Shown here piece by piece: positions 34,078-45,637 of a stretch of DNA of 64,000 bases (positions within the stretch are counted from its first letter, which is position 1; each line of letters begins with the position of its first letter). The DNA is from Haberlea rhodopensis (lineage: Eukaryota; Streptophyta; Magnoliopsida; Lamiales; Gesneriaceae). The DNA is taken from assembly GCA_907163345.1 (NCBI GenBank), contig CAJQUN010001277.1, positions 1 through 64,000 on the forward strand, written 5' to 3'. Made by a program: the position numbers and the translations under genes. The notes beneath the pieces are model-generated. The model saw nothing but the letters and a program-made list of their open reading frames with translations. It was not told the DNA's origin and made no database searches.

Positions 34078-36300
34078 TATTCAAAGAGACGAAATTAATA
34101 CTACCACAATGATCGAATGAAGAATCTTGACAAGCAGTAACACAGACCGTATAGAGTTATATAGAGTTTTTGTCGGCAATCAACTTTGACAAGTTGAAAA
34201 AGTGTGCAAACCGTGTGCACTAAATGAGGCAATTGATGGAGTGGATGGTCAGTGGGCGTTGGGGGTTGGGAATGTGCATTTACAACTAGTATTGAGTTTT
34301 TGTCGGTAATCTTTTCCACACAATTGCATGGTTTGGTCATTTAACATGAGTTTTTCAAGATTGTTTGCTATCTCTTTCTTTACTTTTAGTTTCCAACCAT
34401 TTATTAGAAGGAAATCAATTCTGGTTCATTATTGTGTCGAAATTTTGTGCAGCTGCCTTTCTTTTTCATTTTATGACAGCATAGGACTCGGTTAATAGTG
34501 ATTCCCTTCTATGTCTATGACGCAATTAAATTTATAAAGAAAGTAGAACCAATGTAGCATGTCACATAAACAACCAATACTTATTTCTATTATCATAGTT
34601 TTAATAATGTTGTATGTTACAACCGAATTCTTGATGGAGTAATGAGTACCATAGCGCAATACTCTGTATTTCACATATAATACAACTTTAAAAATAAATT
34701 TGCATGGTTTTACTTTTTCAAGAAAGCCTTGCCCCCATGTGGCATTACGGTCCTTCATTGCTGACGGGTTTCGGGTTCGAGAACCGTATACCCCTTCCTC
34801 CCATATATCGAGGAAAACAAACAGAAATGAAAGCCTTAAAAATATCATAACTTAATTGTAAATAATATGAGATGTTTTTTTTATAATAAAATTTTAACAA
34901 ACACTTGCGATAATATCTTACTAAATGATTAACCCTTGACACACGCTAATACTATCACTCGAAAATACTCTTATACATTTAAATGAACATTATTCAAATA
35001 AAAAGGGAAAGAATTAGAGTTGGCGTATGTGTCCCGTTTCCAATCCTTAAATCATGTCGGAGTGCCGATCATGGTGGCCGCTTCATTTCACATGTTATCA
35101 TCCTGTGTGCATCTCCATTCCCCTTCTTCGTTATGTGCCCTAGAATATTGGTTTCATTTTTAGTGCTTACGTGTACATACTTAGCTTATTTGGATGCTTA
35201 GTTGTCAAAGAAGCTTACATATATAAGTCCCATGTTTGTATTTCTGCAGATGTAAATTTCATTCCCAGTTTTTTGTTCTGTAAAAAATAATTTTTCCCTT
35301 TCAATGGAAGACTTTAATTCTTCAAAATTTGGTATCACAGAGCTAGGTGGCATACGTGATTCTATGCTCTTCTTTTCTCTTCTTCGAACTGTTATTTTTT
35401 TATTCTTTTTTGTTATACCTTGAATGAATTAAGGCACAACAATTGGGCTGAAATGCACTTGTAAGACCTCGGGATATATATTAAAAAATACCTAATATAA
35501 ATAAAATACCCGGGAAGAGAAGGAACACCACCTGGGAAGAGAAGGAACACCACCCCAAAAGAGAAGAGAAAATACCCGGGAAGAGAAGAATCAGAGCACG
35601 AAATTTGATATGAAATTGATACATGTACACGCATGCATGATGACACCTCACATTTCAAGTTCCAATAAAGTGTCATGATGGACAAAAGCATGGTAAATAC
35701 TTGTCAGATGAAATGATTACATTGACTTTCAATTTCTTCAATTATATAAAGAGAATGACCGATTGTTTCAAGGGAGGCTTCATCAATAATACGACACAAA
35801 AGACCATTTTTACAATTTTTCTCTTCACTTTATTTACCATTTTATTGTACACAAATTGTAACTCTTGTATATTATAGTGGAATTTATATTGGACTAGGTC
35901 ACATGGTTTTTTCCCTTCGATTTGAGGGGTTTCCACGTAAAAATCTCGTGTCTCATTTAATTTATGCTACCTGATAATTTTTTGAGATAACGTTCTTTAA
36001 TGGTGAAGGCAGGATGAAACAATCAGACACGAGGAAGACAATTTGATAACAATTAGGTTGTTCGGACAACGTTCAAGAATTCCAGCAATCCTTATTTATT
36101 CCAAAATGGAGACCATCCAGGTGTAATTTTAGTTTCACACTTACTCCCTGGGTCCCAAAAACCCATATCGTATTTTTTTAAAAAAATAAAAATAACCACA
36201 ATATTTATCTATAGCATATATAATGGGAGATTTTTGGTTTATTGGATCTTGAAAGTGTCGTTTTTACACTTATTTAGTTATGATTTTCTATGGGGTTTTT

Positions 36301-39300
36301 CCTTTGTGTACTATATATACTATGGGGTTTTTCCTTGTACTAATACTATTTTAGTATTTTTAACTTACGGATACAAATATCTTTTCACCTTTTTAATAAA
36401 ATAATTATAACAAAAATCTAATTAAATATTTATTTATCTAATAAACATCACAAAATCTTATTCCTAATTATCTCTTTCCCATCTCACTTTATTATTATCC
36501 ACATTTATTTTAATTTAATCTCATTCATTTAGCTTAATCTACTTATGCTAACAATTATTTAAAGTTGCGTGAATTACATATAGACTCTCCATAGTTTTCA
36601 TAATTATTGTTTAACTCTCATAGTTTAAAAAGTAATGTTTGCCTTATTTTTATATCGAGTCGTAGGTGAGACAGCTGTAAATTTCCCTTCATCCCTTGAG
36701 GTGATGAATTTGTAATGCAGTTATTCTAAAATTGTCAATATATTATTATTCAAACTATACAGTTATTCTCCGGACAGCTTTAATTTTCATTAAAGTTGGG
36801 ATTCTATTTAAAAATATAACCCACAATGCTTATATTCAGTTTAAAATGTCCAAAACATTCTATAAGAGTTTTTCTTTTTTCTTCTAGTTTTGTTCTGGTT
36901 GATCGACGGGGACTAAACAAGTTGCTACTGTGGCTTTATGTGATATATGATTATTAACATAAAAAATCAGGTTAGAATTTTCAAACTTCGTGCTTTCTTT
37001 TTCATATTATTGGCATATCATTGCTTGGTATATTAATTGGCAGAGCCCACGGGAATTGACTTAGCAATTTGAGTTGTTGCTACTCTTAAGGATTGTGCTA
37101 TTACGGATATATAACACCCTTGGATGAGAATATTCTAATCTAATGTGGATGTGAATATTCATATCCTATGATTGATGCACCCTCCCTTTTAGGACTGATT
37201 GTATCTTTGTTTTGGGCCTTTGGCAAAGTAAAAATATATGGTTGTAAATGTGAAATTTATTCCATTGTTATTAACTAATTAAGTCTCTGAGTTGGTTCAA
37301 TACCACAAATTTTTGTTCTCAGAACTTATACATTGAGTTGAGAGCAGCTTTAAATCTAATTAATATAGAGTGCTACTTTTCAACATAAGTGATATTTTTT
37401 TTTTCATTTTTAGTTTCAAAATGTAAGTTTCACATGTTAATAATTAATATTGCTAGTTAATATATTATTAAAATAATATCGATAATATGTTATCCGGATA
37501 GATTATCTATCTTGATAACCATTCAATATTTGTAACTGAGATAACTGTGTCAAACTGCAAGTCTTTGATGACAAGACTTATATAAAGGATATTGTGGATG
37601 GTCCCTAAGCCTAGGGGTGAGCAATCGGTTCAAACCGAACCAACCAAATTTTTTTTCGTCTAACCGAACCGACCGAATTTTATTCTCAAAACCGAACCGA
37701 CCGAACAGATAAAAAAATCGGTTATTTCGGTCGGTAACCGAATTAACGATATTTTTTTAAAAAAAATAAAATAAATTTTAAAAATTAGATAATGTGATTT
37801 TAAAAATTAGAATAATTAGATTATTTGATTTTAAAAATAAAAAAAGTTAAAATTTTAAATAAAAAGAATGATATTAATTGATTTTTTTAAAAATAAAAAA
37901 CAATTATTTTTTTATAAAATATTTAAAAAATTTAAAAATTTCGGTTTATTCGGTTTAACCGATATTTTTAAATGAAAACCAAAACCGAACCGAATTAACC
38001 GAATATAAACAGATTTTTAAAAAATCAAAACCCGAATTTCCGAAATAAACGAACATATTTTTCAAAATATTTCGATTTTTTTGGTTTGTTCGGTTTAACC
38101 GAACTTTGCTCACCCCTACCTAAGCCAAACAATTTACTTCAAAAAATACTCCATCCATTTTGATTGCATAAGGTTTAGAAGCGCCATTTTGGTGACTATC
38201 TAGCATGCAACGGACACGACACGGCGACACTAACACGACACGGCAAGGACACATCGATACGTATTTTCAAAATTTTCAGGATACGACCCGGCTAGACACA
38301 CCTTTATATTTTATATATTATACATGTACTATATTACAAAATACAAAAAAAAACATATTTTTTTTTAAATCTAAATCATCTAAAGCAACAAAAATATTTT
38401 AACCAAACTCAAGCAACATATAAATAAATACATGTCATTTGAATTATCATAGTATCACTCATACTAACACCAAATACATATTATTTCAACTAACATAAAG
38501 TTTAACAAACACGTCAAAATAAAAGATAAGAACAAAAATATTCTTACTAAATTGAAAAAGCATATAAAATAAACGCATAATCATTGAAATAATCATATTT
38601 ATTACACGTACTAATGTTACATTGTAAATACTCGATTTTGAGGGTCATACATTTAGGTACATGAAAATCAATTTTATATTCATGTTAAATTTCTAACATC
38701 ACAACCATCTCTATTGATATATAACATGATAACATTGTCAACCACTTGAAACAATCCATTTTAAGAATCCTAATCTTGAACATAAAAATAATTTTGCATG
38801 TTCTAATCAAACTTCATAAAGTATTTGATCCCGCTAAATTGTTTTAGTAATTTTTTTTTTTGTGTTTAAAAGTTTTTAAATAATATTTGATGAAAATTTA
38901 GTCGCTTTTAGTATTTAAAAAGAAAATAAAAATAATTATTCTTACAGAAATATGCCAAGGGTTTCTTGTTATTAATTTCCAACGAGGGTAGTTTAATCTA
39001 CTACTGCGGTCTGGGGGACCCAATGTTTTTTGGGAATGTGGTCGAACAAGGTGAAGCAAAAAAGGTAATAATAGCATGGATCTAGAGACTTAATGTGCCA
39101 GGTTAGGTGGACAATGATTGTATCAGTAGGTGACTAATTCAATATGATTGTTTCTAAAATGGTTGGTGTGTTAAAAGATGTTGTGTTTTTAATATTAAGT
39201 GGATAAATAAGTGACTTAACAACCCGTGGGGTATAGGTGACTAATTTGTATGTAGCTTCAAAGTACCACTCCTTTTTATAGCCCTGGGCTAATCGAACTA

Positions 39301-40288
39301 AGGTACTAACTATTGTTCCACGACCATTCTGAATCAGGGTGTTGTAACCAGAAAAAAGTTTAGGGAACAGAAATTTTGTTGATAATACTTAAGAGTTAAA
39401 AAAATTGGAGGTGAAATTTTTTTTTTATTTGATAAATAAGGGTAAACAATTTTTTTTTGAAAAAAAAAATCATTAAAAAAAATTTCTCATAGGTCCGCCC
39501 CTGATTTGAATAATAAAATTTTATAATTTTTTAAAATTTAAAATTTATTTTATAAAATAAATTAGAAAGTTTAATGTGTATATTAGCACAAAAATATAAA
39601 TTTTGAGTCAGTTATTTAATTCATGTTATAACTGTGCTGTACGTATATTTCATACTAAACTCTTAAAAAATCCTTTATTATTATACCAATCAAGACATAA
39701 GTTACCTTCATTAAATTATGCGAGCAATGATCACTTTATAAATAATGGAAATTTAGAAAGGGAGATTCTTGTATCGACCGGGTGTATCGTACACCGACAT
39801 ACATACAAATATATATATATTAATAGATATATATTTACGTGTGTTGTTAAATGGTAGGACCAGGTCCATACATGAATTTTGGTATTTAAACTGATTCTTG
39901 GGTCCATGAACCATAATGAAACTCGAGTATGCAAATGTATATATTTAACAAAACAAATTGATTGCTAAAGCTCTAAACTAATTCAAAAAATTAAGAGCTT
40001 ATATATGCTCTTGAATGTAATAAATTATCACATTTATAACTATTGCAATTATGTATAAGATGACATGATATATTAAATTCAAATATAAAAAAAATTTAAA
40101 TATATTTTATCATTATAGTTTGTAGTATAATTACTTTTGGTTAACTTTCCGTGGAATTTGGGAATTCTAACTAGTGATAATTATGCAACTCAAATTTTTT
40201 AAATCGTATACCAGTTCAAATATCATGATTCAATCGTTCTCTAAATAGGAACAATTATTACATTCCAACAATATATATATATATATAT
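36301..40288. repeat. Tandem unit U4, truncated (about 4 kb)
   Basis: Fourth copy, cut off in its (AT)n tract before the position of the gene, so no gene copy is present. It contains the MITE and extra block. From about 37700 to 39480 it accumulates many one- and two-base indels relative to U2 and U3, unlike the cleaner flanks. That pattern suggests poor consensus quality as much as true divergence. Confidence 0.8.
37604..38126. mobile_element. hAT-type MITE (U4 copy)
   Basis: 507-bp element at 37612-38118 with the same termini and intact CCTAAGCC duplications. It carries several small indels relative to the U2 and U3 copies. Confidence 0.85.
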
Positions 40289-40410
40289 TCAACTAGACAT
40301 CTATTTCTTTGCTGAATATATACAGCCAACTCGAAATTCAACCAATCATTTAAAAATTTGCAAATCAATCTCCATGAACTAAATTTACGATGGGAGAGCT
40401 GATACGCAGA
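40281..40410. other. Blended junction between U4 and the Copia copy (possible misassembly)
   Basis: After the (AT)n tract the sequence alternates between words of the Copia 3' region (TCAACTAGACATCTATTTC, as at 45626) and words of the tandem unit (AATATATACA, TTTGCAAATC). In places, such as AATTTACGATGGGAGAGC, it looks like a mixture of AATCTACGATCTGCGAGAGC and AATTTATTATGGGAGAC. Clean Copia sequence starts at about 40405. A biological recombination would give a sharp switch, not a blend. Confidence 0.6.
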
Positions 40411-42737
40411 TAGCATCCAGACGAGTGTCTTGAGCAATAAGGGATTTGGCTAAGGAAGTCCGAACTTCAGTTGCCAGCTCGATCTGTTCTTTTCTCAGGC
40501 TGTTTTTATATGAAGCTTGCTGAGAGAACAGGTCATTCAGTCCGCGCTGAATACCGCTTATGCTAGCCGTCATCTTTTCCCGGAAGGATTCGAAATCCAA
40601 GTGAGTGGACCTTTGACTCTGATGAACTTCTCTGACTCGTTGAGATAGAGAGAGACAGTTATCAGAAAGGAATTAAAGTGACTGGGCCAGAGATGGGGCT
40701 TCAGCAGATAAATGGCCCGGAGAGTGATCAGATGGCGACGTAGTATGATCAACCTCGGCTTCAAGTGGTACAAGTGGAGAGACATCAGATTGGCGAATAT
40801 CGGACTGGATCCAAAGTGACTAAGTCCGTAGAGAATTATGCTATAAATGCCAAATCTTCAGCAGACTGATCTGGAGGAGTGATAGGTCTGGTAGGCTCCT
40901 CAACCTGTAAAGCTGCGGACAATTGTTGACACCACCAGATCCGGATCGACGGAGGCTGGTGAGACAACTATCGAAGGTGCGTCGGTTGGACTGTGCTGAA
41001 TATGGGAGGCTGAAGGCGCCAGAGGGATGGAATTAGTGGGAGAATCCAACAAAACATCCATGGCCTCAGTCTCTGCTACAGACGGAGCATTGGTCAGTGA
41101 CTGCTTCGCTGTATCAGAAGTAACTGGCTCAAAGAATGGTTCGGCCACAGTCTTGCTCACAGAGGGGTGATCCGGCCTGGGAACTGGAGTGGATATGTTG
41201 AGCTTCTGTCGTTGAAAACAAACAGCCAAGTGAAGAGCATGAATATCCATTTCCAGCTGAGCAATGACAGCTCTATCATCTTTGGCAGTCGGATTGTTGG
41301 CATCGAAATTCGCCTTTTTGGCTGCAATGAGCAAGTGTGCCAGCCTGAGCCTGTGGTTAGCCTGGAACAATTCTTTGCGATGTACCGCAATCCGTACGTC
41401 ATCAGTTTCTGTCCCTTTAAGGACTTCTTGTTCCATTTTGTGGAGTCTCTTCAGCTTGCCGAAGAACATATCAAAATGGTTGATCGTTCTGTATTCAACC
41501 CATTCATCGAACCACATTAAGCGCCTTAACTTTGTCTTCAACATCTTCCATGGCGATTGTCGATTGCAGTTTGAGTGGCTGACTTAGGTTTTGAAGAGAG
41601 AGGCTCAACGAGGACTGCTTTGCTTTTTCCAATGGCGATGAGGGGTTTAATCCCTGATTGGGTGTAGTCCCCTAAGTCCTTGATAACAATGCCCTTGACC
41701 ACAGGGATAGTGGAGGGAACTCGGATGGTGACCTTCGGTACGGTGGGTTGAGCTGTTGAAGGTTGAGTTTTGAAGGTGGAATAGGAGTTTGGGTTGCAGG
41801 GGTGGCTTTTGTTGAGGGCAAGGTTAGATATGGGTTTGATATTTAAAGTCGACAGTGGCTTGGTGATCTAGGTTCTTGGCTTCTTGGGAAGAGGTTTGGC
41901 TGGGGATGAAGGAGCAGAGGCAGACTGAGTTTCCTCTGAGTCAGTCTGGACTGTTAGTTTTCGCTTGGCTCGAGTCTTTCTAGCAGCAGCCTGTTCCTTT
42001 CCCAGTTCAATCTTTACAGCCACCAGATCAGAGGGAGTGGGTGGAGCACCTTTGGATTTAAGTAGTGCCAAACCCTTGGGGTTGAGAATCTTGAAGGGGT
42101 TGAGAGCAGACGGCTTCCCCAGCTCGATGTCCAGTGTCTCTAAGAGTTTGCTGAGAGGAACAGCAAAGCAGACAGCTTGTTTGGATGCGATAACCGTTTC
42201 TAGCAGGACTCCAAACAAGATTACGGACCAGTTCATCTTCTGTCCGGAGTGGATAGCAGCCATGGCCCGGAATTTTTCGGCGGTTACAGCGTCATAGCTC
42301 CCAGCTTTACCGAATAGTGGCTTGCCAACAATCTCACAGAGGACTTGAAAATGAAACAGTATTTCCTTCTTCTTGAAGGATGGCTGCAGTCTGTGGCCAA
42401 AAATAGATACTTTGCCCTGAAGATTTGTGAGAGTGGCTTGAGGAATGTGGCCAAATTCAGTCAGACCGGTGCTAGGAACACCAAAGGTCTTTGACAGCGT
42501 TGCCTGAGAAATATCGAATGATTTGCCCTTGACGGAGGTGGAGATGAACGTCTTTTAAGACACAGCATTGGCGAACAACTCCCGAATTTCTGATTCGTAA
42601 ACCACCGTCCCGCATTCCAGAAAGTTCCTTAATCCTGAAGATTCCAAAGATTTGAACATAGAGACCTTTTCTGGATCTTCAGCCCTGTAAATTTCATCGA
42701 ACTCAACAGATAATGAGTTGTGAGTGATAGTGGCCAT
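40411..42737 (-). pseudogene. Third ORF of the Copia element, partial duplicate copy
   Basis: Near-identical to 45747-48073 (offset about 5,336). It has the same broken reading frame: MATITHNSLSVEFDEIYRAE start at 42737, the TAA after FANAVS at 42555, the Ala/Lys-rich block ending KPLPKKPRT at 41868, and the WVEYRTINHFDMFF block near 41450. It has a few private one-base insertions (for example near 40800, 40917 and 41560). The distal end dissolves into the blended junction. Confidence 0.7.
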
Positions 42738-43140
42738 TTGAATATGTAATGAAGAATGCGGAGAAATTGGAAATATTTGAAAGTTATAAACAGACAGCAG
42801 TAATTCGTAAAAAGTGAAATGAGAGTGAGATGTACAGCCCGCTAAATAGGAGAGAGATGACACTTGTCTGTATCTCGATGACTGATATTTAAGCAATTCA
42901 AAATAAACGGAAGGGATGAAAGAGAGATAAGGCGGTTAAAATTCGATCAGTCTGGGTTGTTTAAACAATTAGTATATTAAAGACTGGTTGTGATAGAGCA
43001 GACAGATCATAGGATAATATCAGATTTGACAGAGATCGGTCTGAAAGTTCGGACCGGTCTGTGTCTTTCTGATTTTTTGTATTATCGATCTGTGCCTAGT
43101 TCACGGTCTTTAAGACATAATAAACTATACCTCTAAAATA

Positions 43141-44352
43141 TCAAGATAGATCTATTAAGCCAAGAATTTGACGAAAATAATTAAACTTAGCCTCAGGGAG
43201 TGGTTTGGTGAAAATGTCTGCTGCTTGCTGGTCTGTTGAAATGTGCTCAATCCGAATTTCCTTTTTGCCAACGTGATCTCGAATAAAATGATGTCTGATA
43301 TCAATATGCTTTTGTTCGAGAGTGCAAAACTGGATTATACGTGATAGCAATGGCACTGGTGTTGTCACAAATATCTGAGATTCAACAGCTTGAATGCCAT
43401 AGTCTCTGAGCTGGTGTTGAATCCAGAGCATTTGAGCGCAACAGCTTCCAGCGGCAAGATATTCCGCCTCAGCTGTAGATGTGGCAATAGATGTTTGCTT
43501 CTTACTAAACCATGAGATCAATCTTTCACCTAGAAATTGACAGGTTCCACTGGTGCCCTTGCGATCAATCTTACACCCAACATAGTCAGCGTCTGAATAT
43601 CCAACTAAACTGAAATTTGAATTTTTGGGATACCAAAGACCAACGTTCTGAGATCCTTTTAAGTATTTAAGAATGCGCTTAGCAGCAATAAAATGTGATT
43701 GCTTTGGATCAGACTGAAATCTAGCGCATATGCAAACTGAAAACATAATATCAGGCCGGCTCGCTGTAAGATATAATAGCGATCCGATCAGACCTCGATA
43801 CATGGTTACTTCAACTGTTGTTCCCCCTTCGTCTTTATCTAGCTTAATTGAAGGACTCATTGGAGTTGACGCAGTTGAACAAGTCTCCATTCCGAATCTT
43901 TTGAGAAGCTCTTTTGTATACTTGGTTTGATTGATAAAAATACCATTGCTGAGCTGTTTGACTTGAAGACCCAGGAAGAATGACAATTCTCCCATCATAC
44001 TCATCTCAAACTGTCCCTGCATTAACATAGAAAATTTCTCGCAGAGTTTGGGGTTAGTTGACCCAAAGATGATATCGTCAACATAGATTTGAACTAATAA
44101 GGTATGTTCCCCCTTAATAAATTTAAATAACGTTTTATCCACTGAGCCGATCTGAAAATCGTGGTTCAGAAGAAATTGAGACAGAGTATCATACCAGGCT
44201 CTTGGAGCTTGTTTCAGTCCATATACTGCTTTATTTAGTAGATATACATGATCTGGAAATGAGTGGTTCTGAAATCCAGGAGGTTGCTCAATGTAGACTT
44301 CCTCATGAAGCTCACCATTTAGAAAAGCACTCTTTACGTCCATTTGATATAC
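43141..44352 (-). pseudogene. Copia RT (C-terminal) and RNase H, partial duplicate with intact RNase H
   Basis: A 400-codon open frame beginning at an internal Met in RT (MDVKSAFLNGELHEEVYIEQ). It contains the catalytic YVDD box (IYVDDIIFGS) and a full RNase H (GYSDADYVGC, then SIATSTAEAEYLAAG), ending GLIDLS. Homology to the right copy stops abruptly at 44352. Unlike the right copy, it keeps the four bases AGAT in the RNase H region, so its frame there is intact. Confidence 0.85.
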
Positions 44353-44804
44353 AAGGTTTGGGAGGACATGATGTTTTTCGGATGAAAATGAAGAAAATTA
44401 GCATATTTTTTAAACTCTTTTGTAATTTATTATTTTCTTTTGTTCAATGTAATTTGTAGTTTTTCAATTCGTAGTCAATAAATTTTGATTTTATAAGTAT
44501 ATTGTGCCAATCTATATTTAAATATAATATTATTATATATAAATAAATAAAATTAAACAAATAAAAATAAAAAAAAAATCAAAAAAAAAAATAAATTGAT
44601 TTGGGCCGTGCCAGCACGGGACGGCCCGTGGCACGGCCCATAAGCCACGGGCCTATGGGCCGTGCCGGGCCACCCAAATAAGGAGACGGGCCGTGCCAGG
44701 CACGGCCCGTCTCCTTAAAGGGCCGTGCCAGCCCGGCACGGAACAGTGCCGGGCGGCACGGATTTACGGGCCGTGCCGGGCCGGCACGGCCCGTTTGACA
44801 TCTA
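44353..44804. mobile_element. hAT-like non-autonomous element fragment with GC-rich palindromes
   Basis: An AT-rich left part leads into 44604-44793, which is packed with GGGCCGTGCC and GGCACGGCCC words in both orientations, and ends TTTGACATCTA. Ends of the TAGAGATGTCAAA type with such palindromic subterminal sequence are common in plant hAT-related MITEs. No matching left terminus is visible, so it is probably truncated. It separates the partial Copia duplicate from the truncated 3' LTR. The overlapping 66-114 codon frames are not genes. Confidence 0.5.
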
Positions 44805-45375
44805 TACAATATGTTGTGCTTATGAAAACTTTCTGCTCAAGAATATCTGGACTTGTGAGCTTGTGCTGTTTTTGTTTTCTTTTTGTCTTTTGATTGATCA
44901 GATCGGCACTTTGAGCTCTTTAGTTGCATCCTTATATAGTTGCTTGTACCAACGACATTATTTCCTTTTCTGTGCAACTCTAGACTCTGTTCAATCTCTG
45001 AGTAAGCTTCAGTCTCATTCTTTTAGGCACTTGCCATTCTGGTTTATGCTTTCGGCGTCTGTCAGGTAAGCTCTTCTTTGTCTTCTTACCTTTTAAGGTA
45101 ATCTTCAGTCCTTGGTCTTTTTCAACATTAATTGCATCATGAAATGCTTCAATAGCCGTTAATGATTCGGACTGAAGAACGAAGCTTATTCAACCCTGTC
45201 TGCTCTGATCTGATCATTGTCGAGCTGGTCTCGTGCTTCGATCTGGTCAGGCTGAAATTCATCGATCCGTTCTGATTTTTGCGATAGACCATATCAGCTT
45301 GATCTGCTTTTGTCATGGTTTTACGGCTTTGATCGGTCTGATCTGTTTTGTCATCTTTAAAATTCGGAACTAACA
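44805..45375 (-). repeat. 3' LTR of the large Copia element, truncated
   Basis: Aligns with 54201-54775 of the 5' LTR with few differences and begins TGTTAGTTCC on the minus strand right after the polypurine tract. The other ~507 bp of the LTR (equivalent to 53694-54200) are missing, replaced by the hAT-like fragment and the partial duplicate. Confidence 0.85.
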
Positions 45376-45390
45376 AATTCCCCCTTTTTG
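45376..45390 (-). promoter_or_regulatory. Polypurine tract
   Basis: The minus strand reads AAAAAGGGGGAATT directly before the TGTTAG of the 3' LTR. This is the expected plus-strand priming site and fixes the LTR edge. Confidence 0.85.
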
Positions 45391-45429
45391 ATGATGACAA
45401 AACCTAGCTTCTATGTCTTTTTAATCAAG

Positions 45430-45620
45430 CTTTGAATAGAATTCATGCATATCAATTTAGTCTTTTTGTTCAAAATAAATGAACACTGTAAGTCGTAATT
45501 TGGATCGATTAAGTCATTTTGTTCAAAATAAATGAACTATTCAAAATAAATGAATAAGACTTAAATAAATGACTGAAGGACTTTGATTTTATTGAAAAAA
45601 TCTCATAGATACAATTATGT
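45430..45620. repeat. Repeated CAAAATAAATGAA words before the polypurine tract
   Basis: The word CAAAATAAATGAA occurs three to four times between the third ORF and the polypurine tract. Sirevirus-type Copia elements are known for repeated motifs in this interval. Whether these are functional is unknown. Confidence 0.5.
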
Positions 45621-45637
45621 CTGATTCAACTAGACAT

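Larger units (their letters stand above)
29235..36300. repeat. Tandem unit U3 (7,066 bp)
   Basis: Third copy, nearly identical to U2 over its length. It contains the MITE (30551-31051), the extra block (31113-32041), the (AT)n tract, the 162-codon gene, the TATA box (34157-34164), the degenerate primer site and the LTR debris. It shares the CCGGACAGC variant with U4. Confidence 0.88.

Noticed and set aside
41167..41520. 117-codon plus-strand frame (and twin at 46505) as a gene
   Set aside because: It is the antisense shadow of the Copia third ORF on the minus strand.
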